Below are positions 38,159 through 47,521 of a stretch of DNA of 64,000 bases, piece by piece. Position 1 is the first letter of the stretch; every line of letters begins with the position of its first letter. The translations under genes were made by a program, and so were the position numbers. Below the pieces are notes generated by a model, which was not told the origin of the DNA, searched no databases, and saw only the letters and a program-made list of their open reading frames with translations. Where the stretch lies: the NCBI GenBank assembly GCA_032158125.1, contig JASKOT010000028.1:1-64000 (forward strand), written 5' to 3'. Origin of the DNA: Papiliotrema nemorosa. Taxonomy: Eukaryota > Basidiomycota > Tremellomycetes > Tremellales > Rhynchogastremaceae.

Positions 38159-41100
38159 TTATTCGCTCATGACCACATCGCCATCAGCCGTCCTGCCTGA
38201 TCCAGGCACACCACCCTGAGTCTGCCCCGCGAAACCCGTCAACACCTCGACCAACCACCTAGGATCTTCCGGAGCCAGCGCGTCCTTCCCGTTTCTTGCG
38301 CGCTGCACAATAGGGTGCGAGACGATATGTCCTACAGTCGGTCGACAAGCCGGATCTGCCGACATGCATTGGATGATCAGGTCGGACAATGCAGGCGAGA
38401 GAGGCGACAAGTCGACTACGCTGAAATCGTTTGATCGTAGAGCTTGCCATGGCCCGCCACCGTCTGGTACGCAGATGTTAGTCGAGACTTCGAGAATGAC
38501 CAAGCCAAAGCTGCCATCAGATATGTTTCAGACCTAGCGCTGCAGCTTACCTGAAGATATCCGCAGCCATGACAAACAACCCTCGGAGCATCTCCGGTGG
38601 CATGTACACCCGGTCACCCTCCCTTTCCAGCTTGCCATGGACAGCTTCATGCGGTACCACCCCACCTAAGCCAGAACCATGGATAATCTCCGCAGCGGAG
38701 AGTCGAGGCCATCGTGTGGCTAGACCAAAATCACCAATCTTGAGCGATCCAGTGGCTGAAATGAGGATATTGGCAGGTTTGATATCAAAATGGATCACTC
38801 CGGAAGAATGGATATGGTTGATTCCCTGCTGATCAGCCTTGCGCCTTGACCGCCAGAAGATGCACTCACATCCGACAACTCTCGGATAATCTTCCACACT
38901 CGGCCTTCGTCGAGTCGCTCCACCACCCGACCGTATTCTTCGAGGAAGAAGGCCAAGCTACCAAGACACAACTCGGTCTGGATGAACAGTTGTCGATTCT
39001 GTTCCCACGCATCTTCAAACTTGATAACGTGTGGGCAGACGTTCTTGGATAAATGTCGAAGAATATCTACCTCTTCAAGATGTCGCAGACTGTTTCGTTA
39101 GCTAAGAGCCACAAGCATGCTCGACGACTCACCGATCCTTTACACCATCAAAGACGCCGCGTGCCTTCTTTACAGCGTACAAGCCATCGCCTTGCCGATC
39201 TTGCACCTTGAGTACCGTACTGAAAGCCCCTTTACCAAGCGTTTCGAGAGTGATGAACCGCTTCTCAAACTCGTCTTCTTGTTCAGGAATATTAGTAGCG
39301 GTGGCCGGATGCGACTGTCGGTGATGCAATGTCCGATGTTGCTTGGGCGCCGCAAGGGCCGGTAAGGAGAGACGAGGATAAATAGAACTGTTGGAAACGG
39401 CGGCGATTCTTGATTTGCCGGGTGACGGGGTAGGCGTGTTGGCATCGGGTCGAGCTGGTCGTGAGTGACAGCTCTAATGATATCCAATCCACTTACAAGC
39501 AAGAACAATCCTATCACCGCCACCTTTCGTGGGTGTACTCTCTTCCTCGCTCTCACTGCTGTTGGCGCCGCTGCTTGTGCGTCGCAACATGCCAACTCGA
39601 CTAGGTGGAGCTGCTACAAGAGTCGTGGCAGAGCTTACAGGACCCATCCGAACTGTGGGGCTGGGTTGGTCTTGGTCCATTGCGCTTGGCGAGTCAGGCG
39701 AAGATGTGGTTGTGAGCATGAGATGTGGCACTTTAATCGCTGAAGGTGCGGGTTTCCGAGCGGTAGGTGGGGGATGTATGGGCACGTTGGGTTTGGTTGA
39801 TTCGCCGAGAGGAGGCAAAGCATCCGAGCTCAGGCTAGGCTGCGACATGGATTGGCTGACTCGATGTCCGAAAGGTCCACCACCGTGAGAATGGCCGTAC
39901 GAGTGTTTCTTGACGGGTGTGTCAGGCATGGAGGGTCTCTGCTCGCTCTTGTTAAACGCCAAGCCTGCACCGCTCTCGCCTAAAAAGTCGAACGGCTGCA
40001 CCGGACCAGTTGGAGCAGCACCAGGCCAGCCTGACTGCATGTTCGGTGTGATACTGGGAGTCTCGAGCGCGGGTCGTTCGTCTCCCATGGAAGATGTCCG
40101 CTTCAACATGGGTGGTCGTCGAGGTCGACCCAGAGCTGGACGATAAACACTAGGTGGGGGAATCAGCTTGCGTTGGGGTTTGTCCTCCTCGCCCATGGAA
40201 ACGCCCGAGTCTCGAGGTTTGAACTTGCGAGAGACGGTACTGTTTGTTGTTTCAAATGCCTCGGCGAGAGGACGGACGTCTTCAAAGATGGGCGGTTCGG
40301 CGGGAGAGAATGCAGAAGCGGGTGGAGTCATGTTGGCGGTGGAGAGGGATGATAGAGAGGAGTTGGACGCCAGATCAGGCAAGACACCTAACCCTGGACT
40401 GGGCGTGAGTGAAAGAGCCAAGCCTGATTTCTGGCCGAATGATCTCGAAATCGAGCTCGATCCAGCCAATGAGAGGTGATCGCCCGAGTTGATCCGCTTA
40501 TGTGCTCGTCGACCCGAATCTGGGTGTACGAACGCCGACGAGGTGGCTCTAGACTTCTTGCCCAATGCGGTGATGGGATGTCCAAACGGCTCATCGTCGT
40601 GTGTGGTGGGGATGGCATCGAGCGAGATTGCTTTTTTCTGTGCGAGTTTGGGTCGATCAGCGTCGGTAGATGCTCTTGCTCGGATGGGGTGGGAGGTCGA
40701 CAGTCGGGGTATCCTCGATGTTGAAGTGGTCGCGTCACAATCTTGCGATTGAGAGCTTCTGAGGGGGGGAAAGAGGGGTTGTGGGGGAGGAGCCATGGAG
40801 AGGGAAGCGTTGGATAATCGAGGTGATCCATCATCGTCATAATCATCCACCGTGTTGTGTTTCAACGGACTCGTTGGGAATCCTCTCATCTTTGCAGTAG
40901 AGAGGAACACACTCCTTCCTCCATCTTCAATTGCCCCTCTAAGACTCCTGCTCTGCCCTGGTACCCTCCTTATGGGTGAATCATCATCTGCCAATTTCAG
41001 CCTTGCCGTCGCGCTAGCCATGCCACATGCTGGAGTGGGACTATCCTCTGGAGGAGAAGATGATCGACCTGAGTCCGACTGCGTGAGGCCGGATGGTATT

Positions 41101-41423
41101 CGGGTGGCTGAGAATTGAGGTTGACGAGGTGGAGAAATCATCACAAAGTCTTCTTCGTGTCGCGGTGAAGGACTCGGCGACAGTTTATGTTTACCCTTGG
41201 AGGGCAGAGGAGATCTGAACGATTGCGCAGAGAAGAGATTTGTAGGAGCGATAGTCGTAGAGGAGGATGAAGAGGAGGACGAGGACGAGGCGGAAGCCGT
41301 GGAAGACGAGGCCAAGGGTTGTTTACCGAAAGATGGACCGCCAAACCACGTTCCAGGCCTGTTGATGGCTTTTGTCCTGGGTCGAGCAGGGGCGATGGTC
41401 GAGTCGAGCGTATCACGTTGCAT
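38159..41423 (-). CDS. WEE1: Wee1-type mitotic inhibitor kinase
   Basis: Kinase that phosphorylates Cdk1 on its inhibitory Tyr and so delays mitosis. Exon 1 is about 650 codons of disordered Ser/Pro-rich sequence (start [20 protein letters not shown], a poly-Ser run, many SP/TP sites suited to CDK control). The kinase domain follows over several exons: [20 protein letters not shown] (Gly loop), [10 protein letters not shown] (Lys), [40 protein letters not shown] (catalytic Asp in the Wee1-typical D-x-K-P-A-N), [12 protein letters not shown] (DFG) and VYMPPEML. The C-lobe ends [20 protein letters not shown]. The [10 protein letters not shown]...GDFGLAT pairing is typical of Wee1/Myt1; Myt1-like membrane segments are absent. 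Total about 980 residues. Confidence 0.9.
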
Positions 41424-41863
41424 CGTGGAAGATGTTTGGGAGCGATTAGAAAGTGGTAATGAGGGGGCAGACGCGGTCTGAGACAGTCTCGATGATTGGT
41501 TTGTTTACTGCCTCGAGGTGGATGTGAATGCCGACTGGAAAATCGACCGGGCTTGCTGTGAGTGTTGTTTCGAGTAAGAGGTCGAAGTGAAGGAACGTGT
41601 ATCTGTCACTGGTGGATTATAGTGCACTGGGTGTATAGGTGATTAATGGTACAAATCGATAGACATAGACGTGACGCGTCGAAGGGAGCCGTGCCGAAGT
41701 ACGCGTTGGTTGATGGTGATCGTGCAAGACGACCTTCGCGCTCAGCGAGCTCAGCGTCGAGGACAAGGATATGAAGGATACGAATGAGGAGGAGAGTATA
41801 GGGAGGATGGTCGATGAGGGGGGGATATGGGGGTGTGGTGGAGTTGTTGTTGTTCCAAGAGAG

Positions 41864-41892
41864 GAGGGGGAGGGGAAGGGGGGGAAGGGGGG
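41864..41892 (+). promoter_or_regulatory. Potential G-quadruplex upstream of WEE1
   Basis: Four G runs of four to seven residues separated by one or two A. This is a near-ideal intramolecular G-quadruplex pattern on the plus strand, about 450 bp upstream of the WEE1 start codon; in a minus-strand transcript this would be a C-rich tract. Confidence 0.5.
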
Positions 41893-41921
41893 AAATGTCA
41901 CGTCCCACAGGGTAAATTGAA

Positions 41922-41931
41922 ATTTGCCACC
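41922..41931 (-). promoter_or_regulatory. GGTGGCAAAT element upstream of WEE1
   Basis: Exact copy of the 10-mer also found upstream of AGS1 (16818-16827) and between PWP2 and the coiled-coil gene (50558-50567). GGTGGCAAA equals the yeast Rpn4/PACE site; whether a similar factor exists in this fungus is unknown. Confidence 0.4.
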
Positions 41932-42263
41932 CACCGAGCGTAATAAAGAAAAGTCATTCTCGTCCAGAGCAACAGCTGCATGGGGTTACCATACTTGCAT
42001 CATCATAAAGGACCACAATCACGTACATGGAGATCTATCACAAGGTCGAAAAGAAAAGTATCAACAAATAATAGGGATGACGATGATCAACAATGGGGGG
42101 AAGAAGGAAAGATCAAACAAAAATATAGTCTATCGGGCGATCATGCTCTCGTGGAATGTCTACGATACCTTTCACCATGAACCACCCCTCACACTCCTCC
42201 TCCGATCGTCTTTACACTCTCTTCCTTGATGTGGACCTGCCGACCAACTCCACCGGCTCATCC

Positions 42264-43526
42264 CTATACCGCCACTCCCCCCAACTCAAAATCCCTAAAT
42301 CGCTCGGGGATAGCAACCTCTCGCCTAGATCTCGTACTCAGGCTTGTGCTCTCTGAGCTGCTTTGTCGCCGCGGTTTAGGCTTGTCAGTCTCTACCGCCG
42401 CACTGGCCGAAGCGACTCGGCGCATCTGGGTCGACCCGAGATCACCATTTGCAAGACCCAGCCCTCGTCCTGTCTGTCCTGGTTTCTCGGTGGATGTGGG
42501 CTCGGTGGCACCTTGGATCGACTTGGACTCTTGCGCTGGCCGATTGAGACGGATAATGACCGAAGTGGGAGACGTCGTCTTGGCTCTCTTAGCCGGTTGA
42601 TCCGCCTCGTCCTCTCGTTCCCTCTTCATTGCGGGCGAGATCGAGTCACCATCTTGATCTGCCGGCCCGGTGACTCGTCGAAGAGGACTAGCCACAGAAG
42701 GCTCGTTGAGACCCGAGCTGGTCCCTACCATAGAGATCCCCAGTCCGACCGATCGTGTCCGCTTGAGAGGTCGTGGAAGGCCATTGAGAGAAGTGGGTGG
42801 CTTCGGAATGGTGAATGCCGAAATGATAGGAGAACTCGAGGCTACCGATGGGAGTTCAGGACTAGGGAGAAGGGGGAGTTGAGTCGTCCTAGGGCTGGTC
42901 CGCTTCAACCCCGCGCCGGTATTCTTCTCCTTGTTGCTACTCCTCGATCTACTCTTGACCATTGGAGGCGCGACAATCTCCTTCTTCATCCCGTTGAACA
43001 CTTGACCCTCCAATCTCGTCTTTTCCGCTGCTTTGGCGGCCTTTTCGATCTGTCTGGGTGAAGGGTTGTACGATCTATCATTGTCCAGATCATATCGCCT
43101 GCTGTATGGATGAAACTCTGGCCAAGCAGGAATGATCGATTTTGCTTTTCCCTTGGAAGATGAAGCTCGGGATGATTTCTTCCCGGTCGGAGAGGGAGAT
43201 TTGAGTGGAGTAGAAGATTCCGGTGGAGGTGGCTGAGGATAACAACGTTTTACGATTATATCCATTCGCGTGGTGAGGGTGACGCATTGTTCGTCGGTCA
43301 AGGGTGGATGGACGTAGGTGGGTTTATGTCGTTTAGATCTGGAAGGTTTGGGGATGGGTGTAGAGGATGAGGAGGAGGACGTGGTGGATGGGATGATGAG
43401 TGGGGTGGGGGAAGATTTGTTGTTCGTTTGGCTCCGCCGGTGGGCGTGGGTGTTGGCGGCGCCTGACATTTTGTAGCTGAACGATGGAGTTCTGTACGAT
43501 GGGCGTCGATTGTAGGTAGGCTCCAT
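42264..43526 (-). CDS. Hypothetical disordered, basic nuclear-type protein, 420 aa
   Basis: One uninterrupted exon, unusual in this intron-rich window. Not a family I recognise. The N-terminus is Ser/Thr/Pro-rich (MEPTYNRRPSYRTPSFSYKM) with a poly-Ser run. A short better-ordered block follows: LTDEQCVTLTTRMDIIVKRC, then PAWPEFHPYSRRYDLDNDRS and SPRQIEKAAKAAEKTRLEGQ. The rest is disordered with clusters such as RPLKRTR and QPAKRAKT that look like nuclear localisation signals. It ends SRREVAIPERFRDFELGGVA plus Val. The last block and the LTDEQC block are the parts most likely to be conserved among relatives. Probably a chromatin- or RNA-linked scaffold, but this is only inferred from composition. 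Confidence 0.75.
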   Translation of the reverse strand: MEPTYNRRPSYRTPSFSYKMSGAANTHAHRRSQTNNKSSPTPLIIPSTTSSSSSSTPIPKPSRSKRHKPTYVHPPLTDEQCVTLTTRMDIIVKRCYPQPPPPESSTPLKSPSPTGKKSSRASSSKGKAKSIIPAWPEFHPYSRRYDLDNDRSYNPSPRQIEKAAKAAEKTRLEGQVFNGMKKEIVAPPMVKSRSRSSNKEKNTGAGLKRTSPRTTQLPLLPSPELPSVASSSPIISAFTIPKPPTSLNGLPRPLKRTRSVGLGISMVGTSSGLNEPSVASPLRRVTGPADQDGDSISPAMKREREDEADQPAKRAKTTSPTSVIIRLNRPAQESKSIQGATEPTSTEKPGQTGRGLGLANGDLGSTQMRRVASASAAVETDKPKPRRQSSSESTSLSTRSRREVAIPERFRDFELGGVAV

Positions 43527-45495
43527 GATGGAGAGATGCTAGATGTAGTGCGTGAGATGTGGTGGATGCGTGTGTTGCGCGTCAAGATGGGTCGAGTGGG
43601 CTATGACGAACAAGCGGGTGGGGGCGGTGATGGGGATGTATAGAGGGGTCGCCAGTTTGAGTGATAACGATGCAGGATACTGCTGGGGATGGAAGACGAG
43701 GGGAGAGACTTGAGGTAAGCTCTTTGGCTCTGGTCGGTCAGTTTGAGGGGTTGTTGAAAGGAGGAGCCATAGGCTGGTGAGACGTACAAATCTGCTCTCC
43801 TCGTGGGATGACTTGGCCGCGATGCCTCACAAGATTCAAGATAACCCGGGTTGACGGGTGTACGCCGTCAGATTATAGTCCCTCCGTGACTAGTCGAGAG
43901 GTGATGTTGGACACGAAGATTGTGGTGGTGAGAAGAGGGGTGTTCAGCCTGGATGCGTTCCCTCAGCACGTTAGCACTTATTGATCTTTTTGCAGATCAT
44001 CACCAGGTCGGCGAACACCGATCACTCGTACAAAGGGTGGCCTCGTGAGAACGCCAGAGCTCTTATCGTCCTGGAACCTCATTGAGAAGATGTCATCTGT
44101 TGATCAGGATCACACCTGAGCCATTGTACATGCATACAGGATGTTGAAACAGCAAAGATGGTCATCTCCTGTGCCCACTCGATAATTCTGAATGGGCGCG
44201 AGTTGAACCCAGTTCCGTCGGCAACCGGTTTAGCCGGATCCGTACTCGGTCATGTTATAGTCACGTGACAGGTTCCACCCTCTTGGCAAGGCGAGCTTGG
44301 TAGGTGGGGTGCCACCTGTTCCCACGGTGCTGCCTATTGAAGCTCTAACCCGGGATGCATCCAATACATGGTGGTTCTCGAGGTGTCTGCATCATTTGTA
44401 CCTTCTTGTGTGGGCGACTGTCCAGCAAAACAGGATGAAAATGCTCAAGAGGGTGACTTTATGCCTCTTACGATATGAGTATCCTTTTCCCTGTTCGGAG
44501 TTGGCGGCAATAAAATCGCCCGATTCCATTCCGGTCGACGACCCCTTGGGTTTGCCTCCCCTTGTTCCGGGAAGAGGCAGCATAATTACGGAAACCCCCA
44601 CCTCTCTTCACGCGCGAGAGGGGGAGGTGGTATGTCCAGGAGCCAGATCCAGAGGTTCCAGGGGAGAATCCACCCTATGGAGGCTTATTACATGAGCATA
44701 TCAGCTGGTACCTCGAATAACTCGGTGCTGCTTCCGAACAACAGGCGGCGTCCGTTTTTCTGGTGGCAGGTGGTGGTGGCTGACCCCCGTTCTCTTCTCG
44801 ATTGCACAAATGCATACCCCACGCGATGGCCAGCGATCACTCTTGAGAGGGTCGCGTATGAGGGGTACACCGATGAAAGGATCCCATTTCTGTGCATGGC
44901 AGGAGGCAGTGTCGATCATCCAGTAGTGCCTACAACTAGACCCGACCCCAAGCATAGCATGGTCCGCATCTTGCTCACGGGTGAGGCGGGTGGGTGATAG
45001 TACGTGTGCCTTTTGAGTGGGATATCCTTAAAATAATAATGAATAATCCTCGTCCCCTCCCTCGCCGCCGTAGGAAAAAGACCCCGATCTAGAACCACCC
45101 CCCTCCGGGACATGATCCTCGAGCCATTCTTCTGGGCAATACATACGTCTACCATCTCCATCTATTGTACAAAAGCATAGACGAGTGTCCACAACGACGA
45201 CGCAGCTGAGATCGACGAGGAGCACTTGTACCCGAACATCGTGAGGGGCATTCCCATCCCGACCAAGCCGCATCTTTCTCGCCTCGTTTTAGATTTGCCC
45301 ATTGTTCTCACAACGCAGTCTATGGAGGGGTCTCTCCCTTGATCCACCTCACCCATCCGTGACGCATCATCCTCATCACCACCACCTCGACCATACTGTC
45401 AACGTCTCGATATCGTGCATCGAACCCTATCAACATTATCGCCCCTCGACCCAATTGCACTTGACATCCGACTCTTCCCTCGAGCTCGCTGCGCC
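43527..45495. other. 2-kb gene-free divergent region
   Basis: The largest gap in an otherwise compact window, between two genes transcribed away from each other. Frames of 120-132 residues on the plus strand (44297-44997) overlap each other and lack family features or splice continuity. At 44260-44269 there is a perfect palindrome GTCACGTGAC (E-box CACGTG core, the site type bound by bHLH factors such as Cbf1). It could hold a long promoter, a non-coding RNA or a small fast-evolving gene. I found no tRNA-, 5S- or snRNA-like sequence. Confidence 0.45.
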
Positions 45496-47250
45496 ATGTC
45501 GGCCACTGCGGTCCGCTCAGTCTCTTCTTCCTCTTTCGTCCCTCGTCAATCTCGACCCGCGTCACCCTCACTCCCTCCTCCTCCTGCTCACTTGCCTCTG
45601 CCTCCCATTCGCCATGCGAGCTGCAATGGACCATCCCACCACCGATCTTCCTCGGTTCCAGGTTCACCCGCCTTCGCTCCGAGGATGCAGGATATGGAAC
45701 GACGGGGGAGCAGTCATCTCCGAAACGAAGTGACGGATATCAAGGGGAAATCCCAGACCATGTCACCAGGTGCTCAGGCCATCCTCAAGGCAAGTATAGC
45801 GATTCTAAGCCGAGCTGAATTCTGACGTCCAGATGTTGGCATCTTTACCTGCACCGCTACCTGAATCCCTCCCACCTACATTTGTACCCAAACCGTCTCT
45901 CACTCCCTCCCCTACCTCTCACCAATCATTCTCAGACTACGCAAGGTCACCCCACAAACGTAGATCCCCTTCGTACGATGAAGACAAGAGCGCCTCGGTC
46001 GGACTCGGATTGGGATTATCCGTCTCGTCAAAGAAACCACGACTGACCGAGAGTTCCCCCAAGATCAACCCAATCAAATCACCAGAGCTCTATCGCTCAT
46101 CTTCGGCTTCTTCAGTGCATAGATTGTCAGACAGGGGGGTTACACCTGTGGAGAGGGGAAGTCCATTGATCAGCGCCAAGAAGGAGCTTGGCAAGAGTGG
46201 GTTGAGAAGCGAGATCACCGAGGGATTGGGCAGTTGGTCCAAGGACAAATTCCTCACAGAGGCTCAGTCGTATGTGCCTCAAGTGCACATGTTCATGGCT
46301 GATATACAGTCTACGCGATAGGGCATTGCTGCTGAAACGACACGCAGATGCTTATTCCCGCTCACAATCTGCTCAAGCGAAATTCGTCGAACAACTCCCA
46401 GCGGACCCGCTACGTGGTTTGTTGTGTCTCACGGACGCTTGTCTATTGTGGTTGTTTGCGTATTGGTTGGACGAACAAGCGTCGATGCGGATCAGAGGAT
46501 CGGCATACAACGAAAGTCAACCGCTCCGGGAGTTTGTGCGTAACCGCTGGGAAGCTGAAATGCGACGAGCAGAGGATGAAGATGCCAGGGATAAGGCTCG
46601 AGCGATGGTTGGGCTGATGTATGTTGACGACGAGAGTATATCCCATGTTGTCGCTGACGTTTAGGCACCTGGTCGAAGCTGTCATTTATTATCACCTGAA
46701 TACCGAACATCTCGCTCATCTCGCTCGGAGATCCAAGGAGATCAGTCAATCCGTCCCTCCATCTTCTACCCATGGACCATCCCCTCCATCCACTTCCAAC
46801 GCTGAATCGCCCACTGGTCAAACTGGCCCATCACCCGCTGCCCATTCGACCACATCCCACAATACATCGTCCAACTCTCCCGATTCACATTCCTCTCAAG
46901 GTGTTTCAGACTTGTTACCGATCATCTCAACATCCACCACCGCGACGCATCGTGCACACTCGTACCTCCTCACATCGAGACATCATCTTTCCCTCCGAAT
47001 TCTCCGAACCAGATTCCCAGTCACATTCGAGCATGCCATCCACTCGGAACTCTCCGACGAGGCATTGCCCGCTCCTGGAGATACACTGGGAGCAGCAAAG
47101 AGGTTGGATATCGACGTTCCGGAGAGGTTTGCCTGGCCTATAGAGCTCGGGATGCATTGTCCAGTGGCGCATACGGCGGTATTTGGACGGTGTCTCGTGA
47201 GCGAATATGGAAGGGCGATTGGCGGTTGGCAAGTCAAGTTGGACCCCTAG
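45496..47250 (+). CDS. Hypothetical protein, Ser/Pro-rich with a conserved-looking helical C-terminal half
   Basis: Family not recognised. Exon 1 starts MSATAVRSVSSSSFVPRQSR and ends GAQAILK at a GCAAGT donor, so intron 1 appears to be of GC-AG type. Exon 2 (MLASLPAPLPESLPPTFVPK) is a disordered Ser/Pro region with a basic cluster HKRRSPSYDEDK. After the next introns comes a compact helical part: LRDRALLLKRHADAYSRSQS, FVEQLPADPLRGLLCLTDAC, LLWLFAYWLDEQASMR, and GLMHLVEAVIYYHLNTEHLA. A Ser/Thr-rich linker and a last ordered block with RFAWPIELGMHCPVAHTAVF and GRAIGGWQVKLDP end it. About 540 residues. The leucine/tryptophan-rich block is amphipathic more than membrane-spanning. A nuclear regulator is possible but not shown. 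Confidence 0.75.
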
Positions 47251-47521
47251 GGTGTGCGCCAGGTCTTGGGGTTGTATATGTCTGTATAGATCATCTCTCT
47301 GTTGTTGCGATATCTTACTTTGTTCGTATTTGGGACGATGCGATTTCATGATTCGGACCCGGTCTGCAGCTTGGATCATTGTTGCGCAGAGCATACATTA
47401 CGAGTACAGGGTTTACCGCGTCAAGAAGTCAAGAAGCCACAAAACTTCCCGGCAAGGAAACATGCATGTGCTGATAATGTGTCTAGATTTGCAATGAGGA
47501 AGAAGCTTCTGCAAAGCACGA
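47251..47521. other. Convergent spacer, 45496 gene and PWP2
   Basis: 270 bp, expected to hold two 3' UTRs; nothing else seen. Confidence 0.5.

Larger units (their letters stand above)
41424..42263. other. WEE1 upstream region; 3' region of the 42264 gene
   Basis: 840 bp. It holds a G-run cluster at 41864-41892 and the promoter element ATTTGCCACC at 41922-41931. Minus-strand frames near 41606-41934 are pyrimidine-derived (Pro/Ser/Thr-rich) and look like leader sequence and not genes. Confidence 0.5.

Noticed and set aside
44297..44997. Two overlapping plus frames of 121-132 codons in the 2-kb gap
   Set aside because: They overlap each other, lack domains and do not splice into a longer coherent protein.
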